A stretch of DNA of 64,000 bases from DAMCZI01 sp032095175 (GTDB taxonomy: Bacteria; Bacillota; Clostridia; Clostridiales; Caloramatoraceae). How positions within the stretch are numbered: the first letter of the stretch is position 1; every line of letters starts with the position of its first letter. Under the pieces are notes generated by a model. It was not told where the DNA came from, searched no databases, and saw only the letters and a list, made by a program, of their open reading frames with translations. Shown here piece by piece: positions 1 through 8,061 of this stretch. The stretch spans positions 42,895 to 106,894 of the forward strand of contig DAMCZI010000016.1 in NCBI GenBank assembly GCA_032095175.1. Reading direction: 5' to 3'. The position numbers and the translations under genes were made by a program.

Positions 1-391
1 TTGTATCAATTCCTAATATTGGCTTTTGAAAGAATGCATGGGTATAATCCACTATAATCTGTCCGAATTTTTTCTTAAAATATACAAGTTCTTCATCTGT
101 TAATTGACCATAGTAGTTAACTATATAGAGGTATTCACCCTTAGCTAAATTTTTGTTGAATATTGGTCTAAAATCAGAATTTATTTGATAATAATCAAAA
201 TCATAATTATTGATTTCAAGCATATTTCTAATTACATCACATAAATAATATGGAATATAAAGTTTTTTAGCATATTTTGATTTTAATATATATAAAAGTG
301 CATTTCTTCCATTATTTAAAGCAAGCAAATCCTTATAGTATTCATTGCTTATAAGCTGTTCCAGGCCAAGGTATCCACCTATTTCTTTCAT
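1..391 (-). CDS. DegT/DnrJ-like PLP aminotransferase-fold protein, N-terminal part (cut by window edge)
   Basis: The reading frame is open from an ATG at 391-389 to the window edge, giving about 130 residues. An AGGGGCG Shine-Dalgarno lies upstream. The segment VDYTHAFF (Asp115, His118) matches the D-x-x-HAFG cofactor-site motif of the DegT/DnrJ/EryC1 sugar aminotransferase family. The N-terminal half also has the usual layout, with an N-G-R turn near residue 28. The PLP lysine would lie beyond the window, so activity cannot be judged. Position at the end of a glycosylation island suggests a role in nucleotide-sugar or glycan synthesis (inference). The start follows the stop of a broken upstream gene with only one base between them (TAAAATG), so the two were probably co-translated. 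Confidence 0.6.
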   Translation of the reverse strand, partial: MKEIGGYLGLEQLISNEYYKDLLALNNGRNALLYILKSKYAKKLYIPYYLCDVIRNMLEINNYDFDYYQINSDFRPIFNKNLAKGEYLYIVNYYGQLTDEELVYFKKKFGQIIVDYTHAFFQKPILGIDT

Positions 392-392
392 T

Positions 393-732
393 TTAATCGC
401 CCCTATAATATTCATAGTTACCCAGCATACTGTTTATTTGTGCAGGTTCATTAATCATATAAAATAAATACTCTGTAATCTGTACCCTTGACGGTAACGA
501 CATCAAGTTCTCCAGGATTAATATATTGAGTAAATTGAGAGAGCTGAAGTTTGATACCTTTTGGTGCTATAATTCTATTTGATTTTACTGCTCCAATCAG
601 ATGGTAACCTTTGCTAAAGCATTCGTCTACGATTGCACCGTTGTTATACCATGAATCTGTAAGGACGTATACTTTCTCACAGTTTGATGGTTTTGTAAAA
701 CTACTTACAGTTACTTAGATTGGTTTACTCAT
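393..732 (-). pseudogene. Broken gene with its middle replaced by transposase sequence
   Basis: A start-like site at 732-730 (ATG preceded by GAAGG) encodes only MSKPI before a stop. A separate in-frame tail, ITEYLFYMINEPAQ..., runs from about 480 to a TAA at 395-393. That tail ends just before the start of the next gene, as a real operon gene would. Between the two ends lies a fragment of a DDE transposase in another frame. I infer that one gene was interrupted and that its middle was lost. The tail is too short to identify the product. Confidence 0.45.
451..713 (-). mobile_element. Internal fragment of an IS4-like DDE transposase
   Basis: The minus-strand frame reads KVYVLTDSWYNNGAIVDEC, then GYHLIGAVKSNR, then LDVVTVKG. 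This is the catalytic-core style of IS4-group DDE transposases; the Asp of LTDSW is a likely catalytic residue. No start codon, N-terminus or C-terminus is present. The frame closes at 453-451. The related element at 1408-2101 carries only the N- and C-terminal parts of the same kind of protein, so this piece probably comes from a second copy. Confidence 0.7.
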
Positions 733-818
733 ATTAAACCTTCATACTTAAATATTTATATTTTCTCATTAATAATAAAATATTGATAATACCATAGTAA
801 TTTGAATTTAAGAATTAT

Positions 819-1382
819 TTATAATTTTTCCCAGTAATTGTTTTCTTTTACTAACTCCTTATATTCTTCTCTTAACACACCAACGATCACCAAATCGCGA
901 TATTGCCCATTTTTATAAACATACTGTCTATACTTTCCTTCAACTTTCCAACCACACTTTGTATATAATTTTTGAGATCCAATATTAGTTTCAAACCAAC
1001 TCCCATCAAGACGGTTTAACTGAAGCTCATCAAAAGCATATCTCATAATTGCCATTACCGTATCAGTACCAACTCCTTTTGTTCTATTTTTCTTATTAGC
1101 TAACTTTATTCCATGAGTCGCTCTACGATTTTTCCAATCTATATTTGTAAGTGTAGCTAATCCTACAGCTCCATCCTCAGGTGTTTCAATAATAAATCTT
1201 AAACTATTATTGTTACTAATATTATTCTCATACCATTTTTCTTGTTGATATTTGGAAACTGGAAACGCCCACCCAATAACTAAACTTTCAATTTCCGGAT
1301 CATTTAGCATTTCTCTCATCAACTCTAAATCTTCCCTATCTATTGCTCTAAGAGTAACAAATCTTCCCTTAATGTTCATTTT
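819..1382 (-). CDS. GNAT-family N-acetyltransferase (RimJ/RimL- or PseH-like)
   Basis: This 187-residue protein has the GNAT fold pattern. It has a beta-strand start (GRFVTLRAI) and an acetyl-CoA-binding region near residues 98-112 (NKKNRTKGVGTDTV, a degenerate R/Q-x-x-G-x-G/A). The C-terminal part, with N-x-x-S-x-K-L-Y-x-K-C-G-W-x-x-E-G, is typical of RimJ/RimL and PseH-type enzymes. The ATG at 1382 is chosen because a GGGAGG lies 8 bases upstream; an upstream in-frame ATG lies before that site. In a flagellin glycosylation island the likely role is N-acylation of an amino sugar precursor (inference). The start lies only about 25 bp from the end of an IS relict, so the native promoter was probably lost. 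Confidence 0.75.
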   Translation of the reverse strand, partial: KMNIKGRFVTLRAIDREDLELMREMLNDPEIESLVIGWAFPVSKYQQEKWYENNISNNNSLRFIIETPEDGAVGLATLTNIDWKNRRATHGIKLANKKNRTKGVGTDTVMAIMRYAFDELQLNRLDGSWFETNIGSQKLYTKCGWKVEGKYRQYVYKNGQYRDLVIVGVLREEYKELVKENNYWEKL

Positions 1383-1415
1383 AATTCCTCCCAAAAAATT
1401 AATCATTAACTTTGG

Positions 1416-1493
1416 TTAGGCAATTTTGAAAGCCAATTTTCCAATAAAAGACAAATATAATTGCGTAGCAATATTTATCCAAGCTGTGTGCAT
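1416..1493 (-). CDS. 25-residue ORF ending inside the IS terminal repeat
   Basis: A strong Shine-Dalgarno (GGGAGG) sits 5 bases before an ATG at 1493. The ORF has 25 codons, starts MHTAWINIATQLYL, is moderately hydrophobic, and stops within the 16-bp terminal repeat. It lies between the transposase C-terminal remnant and the element end. It may be a small passenger ORF of the IS or chance. I do not recognise it and assign no function. Confidence 0.3.
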   Translation of the reverse strand: MHTAWINIATQLYLSFIGKLAFKIA

Positions 1494-1544
1494 AGAATCC
1501 TCCCTAAAAAGAAATACTCATTTTAAAATTGAACTATGCAATCT

Positions 1545-2031
1545 TTAAATAGCTGTAAATTTCTTTACAGGAACATGCTCTTTAGCCTTTGAGTACACAA
1601 ATAAAACTAATTCCTTAACCGACAGGTTATTTTGATATCGTATTGTTTCACCAATGTTTCTTAACATTAGCTAAAAATCCAACGGAGTTGGGCTCGGTAT
1701 ATCTCTCAAGAAACATATTCAAGTAAGCAATACGGTTTCTATCAATTAAAGAGTCATCCCAATTGGATACGTTCAGAAACCTGTAAATATAGCTTCTGTC
1801 TTTTGCAGATAGAACGCTTTCAGCAATTGAAGATATTGATTTATTGCCAGATACATTAATTAATCCATTCATCAAATTGGATAAATGATTTAATTGTGGT
1901 CTTGATATACCATAGTTTACATTATCTATATAGTTGCTAATATCATTATTAGGGTTAAAATATTTATTGATGTATTTGACATAGTCCGTACCTCCTGTTG
2001 TTAAATTGTGAAGTAACTTTTTATTTAACAC
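1545..2031 (-). pseudogene. IS4-like transposase remnant (N-terminus plus frameshifted C-terminal tail)
   Basis: The first 127 codons, from a GTG at 2031, read as the N-terminal DNA-binding part of an IS4-group transposase; LSNLMNGLI and SYIYRFLNVSNWDD are typical. The frame stops at 1648. Another frame then continues with GETIRYQNNLSVKELVLF and stops at 1545, which looks like the C-terminus of the same protein. The central catalytic part (about 200 or more residues) is absent, so this is an internal deletion with a frameshift and cannot encode an active enzyme. Confidence 0.7.
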
Positions 2032-2171
2032 AAAGTATGGACTTTGCCAATTTTTTGGGTAGTCTTACCAATTACCATTTAATTTTTGCCTAACCAAAGT
2101 TCAAGAAGTTAATTTTAATTTTCTCCCCTTCATAACAACTATACTGATTTTGTAGATATAGCTTTCAGAAA

Positions 2172-3278
2172 TCATTTATCTATTATTATCTTACATATTC
2201 TATCCACATCATCTAACTTTAAATCTCCATATAAAGGTAGTGTAAGCACACGTTGTGAAATATATTGCGCTGCTGGAGTTTCATTTGCATTAAACACATC
2301 TCTATAGCAATCAAAATCATTTGTCAATGGATAAAAATATTTTCTAGGGAAAATGTTATTTTCTTTAAGCCTTTCACATATTTCATTCCTTGTACAACCA
2401 AAAACTTTTTCATCAAACACAACAGGAAAATAGGCATAATTAGACTGAATATTCTTCTTTTCTTTTATTATTTTAATTCCTTCTTTATTTGATAACCATT
2501 CTCTATATCTTTCAACAACAGCCTTTCTCTTTTTTATCTCATCATCAACATGCCTTAAATTGCAAATTCCCATGGCTGCTTGAAATTCATTCATCTTTGC
2601 ATTTGAGCCCACACCATCCACTAAAACCTCAGATTTAATTCCAAAGTTTTTTAAAGTGTATAGTTCCCTGCCAATTTCTTTATTCTTAAAAGTAACTCCG
2701 CCCCCCTCTATGGTATTAAAAACCTTGGTTGCATGAAAGCTGAACATTGAGGCATCACCAAAATTACCTATACTTTGTCCATCTATTTTTTCGCCAAAAG
2801 CATGAGCTGCATCATATATTACTTTTAGATCATACTTTTTAGCAATTCTATTAATTTCATAGACATCACATATATTTCCATATACATGGACTGGAAGTAT
2901 TGCACATGTTCTATCATTTATGAGTTCCTCTATCTTCGATACATCCATTGTGTAATCATCTGTATTTATATCACAAAAAATTGGTGTTAGATTATTTCTA
3001 ACAATTGCATGGGTTGTAGATGCAAATGTAAAAGGAGTTGTAATTACTTCTCCTCTTAATTTCATGGCTTGAAGCAGTAATTCTAAGGCTAAATGACCAT
3101 TGGCAAATAGTGAAATGTTATCCACCTTAAGATAATTAATTAACTCCTTCTCCAATTTACTGTGAATACTACCCATATTAGTCATCCATGCAGTATTCCA
3201 TATAGGTTTTATTTCATCAATATATTCTTCTAAGGGAGGCATTGATGAACGAGTTACAAATATACTCTTCGGATTCAT
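2172..3278 (-). CDS. DegT/DnrJ/EryC1/StrS family sugar aminotransferase
   Basis: A 368-residue PLP-dependent aminotransferase acting on nucleotide-linked keto sugars. Family features are all present: the N-terminal PPLEEY region, TTPFTFASTTHAI, DAAHAFGEKIDG (phosphate/pyridine contacts) and SFHATKVFNTIEGG, with the Schiff-base lysine in HATK. The start is set at the Met at 3278 (MNPKSIF) because GGAGG lies nine bases before it; an upstream ATG precedes that site. The sequence most resembles the VioA/FdtB-type dTDP-amino-sugar group. With the nearby GNAT it could make an N-acylated amino sugar for the flagellin glycan; the exact sugar is unknown. Confidence 0.85.
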   Translation of the reverse strand: MNPKSIFVTRSSMPPLEEYIDEIKPIWNTAWMTNMGSIHSKLEKELINYLKVDNISLFANGHLALELLLQAMKLRGEVITTPFTFASTTHAIVRNNLTPIFCDINTDDYTMDVSKIEELINDRTCAILPVHVYGNICDVYEINRIAKKYDLKVIYDAAHAFGEKIDGQSIGNFGDASMFSFHATKVFNTIEGGGVTFKNKEIGRELYTLKNFGIKSEVLVDGVGSNAKMNEFQAAMGICNLRHVDDEIKKRKAVVERYREWLSNKEGIKIIKEKKNIQSNYAYFPVVFDEKVFGCTRNEICERLKENNIFPRKYFYPLTNDFDCYRDVFNANETPAAQYISQRVLTLPLYGDLKLDDVDRICKIIIDK

Positions 3279-3351
3279 TTGTGCATTCCTCCACATTATT
3301 TCTTAAGTGTTAATTAGCTTGTTTTATACGATTTATTTAATCAATTCCTAG

Positions 3352-3385
3352 AACTTCAGAAGGGTTAATTTCCTTATCTGAAGTT
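3352..3385. other. Hairpin between glycosyltransferase and aminotransferase genes
   Basis: AACTTCAGA at 3352-3360 pairs with TCTGAAGTT at 3377-3385 (9 bp, 16-nt loop). A T-rich stretch follows on the plus strand, not downstream on the minus strand where the genes are. It is therefore not a convincing terminator for the minus-strand operon. It could be an attenuator or processing site in the 130-bp gap. Confidence 0.35.
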
Positions 3386-3409
3386 TTATTTTTGCTGTTC
3401 TGAACGAGT

Positions 3410-6400
3410 TCACTCTTTAAAAGCTAATATCAAATCCTCTCTACTATTAAAACCATATTTCTTTACTTCTTCACAGGTAAAGAATTCACTGTTTTCTATT
3501 ATTTTTAATTTAAAACCTGCAGTTTCAAGTCTTTTAAATAAATCTGTTCCATATATTCTTACATGATCCGACTGACCATAAAACTTTCTTCTTAACTCAT
3601 CAGTATTTATGTTGCTATCTTCAAAAGACTTATCTATTAATGGTGAATAAGGAGTTTGCAAAACAGCAGCACTGCCTTTTTTTAATACTCTGTATAATTC
3701 TTTCATAGCCTTTAAATCATCTGGGACATGTTCTAAAACATGGTTGCAGATAATAAAATCAAAATAATTATCATTGAATTGTATGTTTGTAATATCCATT
3801 TTCATAATAGAATTATTAACTGGATACAAGTCTCCACATATATATTCCCTTGCACCTAAATTATATACAATATCCTGTATATGCTTTTCTGGTGCAACAT
3901 GAAGTACATTCTTTCCTTTTATATATTTATCCCATATTTTTAACTCATCAAAGTATTTTACAAGATGTCGTTCTCTATCATGAGAATAGCAATGTGGACA
4001 TGAAAAATTTTCTGTATCACTGCCAATAACATTATACTTATAAGTAAAATCTGAGGAATGCTCTCTATATTGATAAGGCAGGAATCTTTCAATTCTATTT
4101 CCACATACATTGCATTCACAATTGTTTTCTATCTCTTTATATATAATTTCATTAATCACTTTATTATTTACTTCAACAATTTCTTCTTTTAAATCCATTT
4201 CTACATCTGGCTTATCTAATACATAGTTATTCAATGATACTAGCATGGAACCAAAGTATTTGCTTAAAACTTTTTTATACTCCATTCCATTTATAATGCC
4301 TTTTTTATAACTGTTTTCTATCAGATAGAACCATGCCAGGCTTCCTTTAATAAATACCTTTGACATATTAGTACTTTGATCAGGATGTACTCTGAAATAA
4401 CTTAGTGCATCAGAAATATAAACTAAATCCCCATATTGAAGCAGTGAAAACCAATTTGCAACATCCGCAATTCCCCAAAACTTAACATTATTAAAATATC
4501 CATAAACCCCTTCATTTAGATATCTTTTTTTGAACAATACAGTAGAAGGCTCACCTATATAATTTAAAAGATTTGTAGCAACGTATTTACACATCTTTTG
4601 TCCACTTATTATAGTATCCTTACTAAATAATCTGTTAAACGGACCACCTAAGGAAAGCCTTTTGCCTTCTTCATCAATGGGCTGTCTTACTGATGTAACA
4701 AGAGTTACATTGGGATTTTCCCAAAAATACTTCATCATTTTTTCAATTTTTTCTTCATGAAAAACATCATCATGATTTAGATAATTAACATATTCCCCTC
4801 TGCTCCTTAATAAGCATTGTAAATGATTTTTATAACCATAGTCCATTCCCTCTCGTTCATTTTTAAAATAAACTATATTGCTGTATCTTTTCAGATAAGG
4901 CTGTATGAAATTTTCCACTTCATTTGTAGTACTATCATCACCAATTATTATTTCAATATTTGGATATGTTTGATTTATTGCACTCTCTAATGCTTCTTTT
5001 AAATAAATTGTCTGATTATATGCAGGTATTAAAATGCTTACTAAAGGCAATTCTCCATTTTCCCCATCGTCATCACTTGTGCAGCTTTTAGGGCAGTTTA
5101 CTAAATTCTTATCTATATTTTCATAAAGCTTTTTAAATAATTCATATTTCTCACAATAACAGTCTTTTATCTTAAAACTATCAAAATAATTGATTATATT
5201 TTTACAATGATTTTCACATGATAGCAGTGCAATTCTAAAGTCTTGATTTTTAATCAAAAATCCACTTTCTTTTGATTTTAAAACTTCATTTGCATAATCC
5301 AAAGTATATAGCAATTTAAAACAGTCCGAACTAAATTTTTCTATATTTTTAATGCTTATATAGCTTAAAATATCATTTATAAATACAGCTTTTCCACTAG
5401 ATAGTATATTAAGCATACCATTGAGAGTCAATACATATCCATATTCTCTTTCTTTGCAAGCTTCTAATTGCTTCATGAGTGTTTTTTTTCTAAAAAGAAT
5501 TGCAGTTGGCTCAAGAATAAAATTGAGATTATTCTTTAGTATTAAGTTACCAAAACCCACACCATCAGTAATAGTATCTTCTTTAATAATTTCATTGGTT
5601 TTGCTGATAATATCACCAGCATTTCCATCATTATCTATGGCAGTAATATGTGATGTAATCAATGATATTTCTTCGTTATTATCTTGAATAAAATAATTTA
5701 TCATTTTTTCTATTCTATTAGGTTCAAATATATCATAATCTATTAAATAATTTACATATTTGCCTTGAGCTATTTCCAGAAGTTTTTTATTATTATTTAT
5801 TTGATTCATGGAGTTTTTATCATGGAAGTATATTATGTTGTTATTTTTTTTAATATATCTATCCATCAATAGCTTCTCTGTATTATCACTTGTGCTAAAA
5901 TCGCCAATAATAATTTCTATATTTTTATATGTTTGATTCAAGACACTTTCTAATGCAAGGGTAAAATACTCCGGATTATCACAGGTTGGCATAAGCACAC
6001 TTACAAGAGGAAATATATCTTGCAAATACTGATTCAAAAATACATTTCTATAGAATTCATACTGGTCTTTTACATTTTCTGATGCACAGTCATGAATGCA
6101 CCATGCTTCTTTCTGCTCAGGAACTACAACCTTAAATCCTGCCAAATTAAATTCATAACTTTGAGATGCATCATAAAAATACCAGCCATTAAAAATTTCT
6201 TCCTTCCAAGTTATATCATACTGTGTAATCATTATTAACCCATCGATTGATTTAACAGTTGTATATTCATCTACTGTTTTCTTAAAAGATAGCAATTGCA
6301 TTTCGCCATTTTTTTTAGAATAGACTTGTCCATATTTTTGACTAGATTCAAGCCATATACCGCTTACTGGCAAAGCCTTTGCACCTATTGCTCCTATCAT

Positions 6401-6676
6401 TCCAATGCTTTTATCCTTATTAAAAATATTCAATATATCATATATAAAGTATTTATTAATAATAAATACATCCTGATGTAAATATACTTTATATTTTGCA
6501 TCAGTTTCTCTCATTGCGGCATTATAACCTGATGCCATGCTTTCTGCTTCATTTATGGAAACTGCATCTATTTCATAACCCTCTGGAATACTTAAACTGT
6601 TTATATACATTAAACATTCCTGATATTGTCTTTCATTATTAACACAAGTAATAAAGCAAATTTTTTTGTTATTCAT
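3410..6676 (-). CDS. Multi-domain glycosyltransferase: GT-like + GT2 + GT2 + SAM methyltransferase
   Basis: A 1088-residue fusion. Residues about 1-222 form a GT-A-like domain (KYKVYLHQDVFI, SIDGLIMITQYD, CIHDC). Residues 226 onward are a first family-2 glycosyltransferase (VSVLMPTCDNPEYF; D-Y-D near 318). About 547 onward is a second GT2 (VSILIPAYNQ, NHDD). About 855-1088 is a class I methyltransferase preceded by paired C-x-x-C motifs (CNVCG, CPHC) that suggest a zinc ribbon; FIICNHVLEHVPD is the methyltransferase 11 signature. The ATG at 6676 is chosen for AGGTG six bases upstream; the gene overlaps its neighbour by 8 bases. Its first domain closely resembles that of the 8062-10965 protein. 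Likely role: stepwise building and O- or N-methylation of a flagellin glycan (inference). Confidence 0.8.
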   Translation of the reverse strand: MNNKKICFITCVNNERQYQECLMYINSLSIPEGYEIDAVSINEAESMASGYNAAMRETDAKYKVYLHQDVFIINKYFIYDILNIFNKDKSIGMIGAIGAKALPVSGIWLESSQKYGQVYSKKNGEMQLLSFKKTVDEYTTVKSIDGLIMITQYDITWKEEIFNGWYFYDASQSYEFNLAGFKVVVPEQKEAWCIHDCASENVKDQYEFYRNVFLNQYLQDIFPLVSVLMPTCDNPEYFTLALESVLNQTYKNIEIIIGDFSTSDNTEKLLMDRYIKKNNNIIYFHDKNSMNQINNNKKLLEIAQGKYVNYLIDYDIFEPNRIEKMINYFIQDNNEEISLITSHITAIDNDGNAGDIISKTNEIIKEDTITDGVGFGNLILKNNLNFILEPTAILFRKKTLMKQLEACKEREYGYVLTLNGMLNILSSGKAVFINDILSYISIKNIEKFSSDCFKLLYTLDYANEVLKSKESGFLIKNQDFRIALLSCENHCKNIINYFDSFKIKDCYCEKYELFKKLYENIDKNLVNCPKSCTSDDDGENGELPLVSILIPAYNQTIYLKEALESAINQTYPNIEIIIGDDSTTNEVENFIQPYLKRYSNIVYFKNEREGMDYGYKNHLQCLLRSRGEYVNYLNHDDVFHEEKIEKMMKYFWENPNVTLVTSVRQPIDEEGKRLSLGGPFNRLFSKDTIISGQKMCKYVATNLLNYIGEPSTVLFKKRYLNEGVYGYFNNVKFWGIADVANWFSLLQYGDLVYISDALSYFRVHPDQSTNMSKVFIKGSLAWFYLIENSYKKGIINGMEYKKVLSKYFGSMLVSLNNYVLDKPDVEMDLKEEIVEVNNKVINEIIYKEIENNCECNVCGNRIERFLPYQYREHSSDFTYKYNVIGSDTENFSCPHCYSHDRERHLVKYFDELKIWDKYIKGKNVLHVAPEKHIQDIVYNLGAREYICGDLYPVNNSIMKMDITNIQFNDNYFDFIICNHVLEHVPDDLKAMKELYRVLKKGSAAVLQTPYSPLIDKSFEDSNINTDELRRKFYGQSDHVRIYGTDLFKRLETAGFKLKIIENSEFFTCEEVKKYGFNSREDLILAFKE

Positions 6677-8057
6677 TTGTTTCACCTACAATTTCTTTCA
6701 TCAGTTTGATAGCTTTTCTATCATCCTTTGGCATGGATTTTAAAAAGCTAAAGGCTGTTTGCTTATCTCCTAACTTGTAGGCTGCAAAGGAAATATTATA
6801 AACTGTATCTCTGTAATTCGGATTATATTTATATGCTAATTCTAATATTTTTAATGATCCATCATAATTTTTATTATTAAACATATAAGCTGCTATCAAA
6901 TTGAATACTTCCTCCTTCTTTATGATACTTTCAAGAATTATTTGATTTAATTCATCGTATTTTTCACTACTGCTCAAATAGTTATATAAAAATTTCAAGC
7001 TTTCTTCAGTATCTATTGAATTCTCTACTCTTCTTAAAATGTATTCAACTTCTTTTTCTATATTATGATTTTCCTGACAGATAACTAAATATTTCTGTGT
7101 TAAATATTGTTTTTTCACGTTTTCTCCGGATAATTTTGAAAAATAATCAACTATTTCTTCATCTTCTTGAGATGGTTCTATAATCTGTGGTTGAATTTCA
7201 ATATTCGAAAACATATTATCAGTAAATAATTCAGTAATTTCACTATAATTATAATATTTATATAATCTTTCTTTTTTAAAGTTTTTTTCGCCACTTAATA
7301 TTTTAATCATTTCTTTATAGTAATTAGAATTACTTATAGTTACGAATAATCTTCCACCATCCTTTAGAAAGCTTCCTATATACCTTAATGCATCCTTAGG
7401 CATCCTGGAATATTCCAAAGAATCTGTAATTAAGATATAATCAAAATATTTTTCTGAGAAACTGAATATATTATCAATATTAGCAATTTCAACATCAGCA
7501 AATTTGCTTGAAAATTCTGCTGCAGCTTTACTGCTCTCTATTCCAAATAAATTAGCATCTTGAAAAGTATGTTTTATCTTCAGTAGAAAGGCACCAAAGC
7601 CACATCCAACATGAAGTACATTAATCTTTGATTTATTATAGTCAAATTTATTTATGATATTTGTATAAATATTTGAATTTTCTTTATCATAGTAACTAAT
7701 TAATATATTTTCTAATATCATATCTATATTTCTTTTATAGTTTTCATCATATGAATTCTCCTTGGATTTTTCATAGTATTCATATGCCTTAACATATAGC
7801 TTCTTGTTTTCATAAATGTAAGCCATGTTAAACAGCAAGTCAGCATTATTGGAATCAATATTAAGTCCTTTAATTATAATTTTTTCTGCTTCCTCTAGTT
7901 CACCTTTTATAATACAAATAATAGCTTTCATAGAGAAAACTTCTATATCATCCTCAGCAATCTTTTCATATTTTAAAAGCATTTTTTCCGCTTCTGATAT
8001 ATTGTTTTCATCTATTAATTCCTGAATTTTAGCCTTATATTGTATGGAATCATTCAT
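6669..8057 (-). CDS. TPR - SAM methyltransferase - TPR-like tail protein
   Basis: A 462-residue protein in three parts. Residues 1-115 are TPR-like helical repeats (ADLLFNMAYIYENKKLYVKAYEYYEKS). About 145-255 is a class I SAM methyltransferase (VLHVGCGFGAFLLKI motif I; LFGIESS acidic end of strand 2; DYILITDSLEYSRMP). About 335-462 is a helical tail with R-R-V-E-N-S-I-D and DTVYNISF. That tail recurs in the proteins at 10983-12764 and 16873-17298. The start follows an AGGTGATAGG region. The stop overlaps the next gene by 8 bases, indicating translational coupling. Likely a cytosolic glycan-modifying methyltransferase with a protein-docking module; substrate unknown. Confidence 0.75.
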   Translation of the reverse strand: MNDSIQYKAKIQELIDENNISEAEKMLLKYEKIAEDDIEVFSMKAIICIIKGELEEAEKIIIKGLNIDSNNADLLFNMAYIYENKKLYVKAYEYYEKSKENSYDENYKRNIDMILENILISYYDKENSNIYTNIINKFDYNKSKINVLHVGCGFGAFLLKIKHTFQDANLFGIESSKAAAEFSSKFADVEIANIDNIFSFSEKYFDYILITDSLEYSRMPKDALRYIGSFLKDGGRLFVTISNSNYYKEMIKILSGEKNFKKERLYKYYNYSEITELFTDNMFSNIEIQPQIIEPSQEDEEIVDYFSKLSGENVKKQYLTQKYLVICQENHNIEKEVEYILRRVENSIDTEESLKFLYNYLSSSEKYDELNQIILESIIKKEEVFNLIAAYMFNNKNYDGSLKILELAYKYNPNYRDTVYNISFAAYKLGDKQTAFSFLKSMPKDDRKAIKLMKEIVGETNE

Positions 8058-8061
8058 CCTA

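Larger units (their letters stand above)
1408..2101 (-). mobile_element. Internally deleted IS relict with 16-bp terminal inverted repeats
   Basis: AACTTTGGTTAGGCAA at 1408-1423 recurs as its exact reverse complement at 2086-2101. The enclosed 694 bp carry the N-terminal part of an IS4-like transposase, directly joined in another frame to its C-terminal tail; the catalytic core is missing. No convincing target-site duplication is seen. The element is non-autonomous, but its ends are intact, so it could be mobilised in trans if a full-length relative exists. Confidence 0.7.

Noticed and set aside
3325..3345. Sigma-D-like TACGATTT word on the plus strand
   Set aside because: No TAAA at the right distance and no plus-strand gene downstream.
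3352..3385. Hairpin as a terminator of the minus-strand glycosyltransferase gene
   Set aside because: The T-run is on the wrong side for the minus strand.
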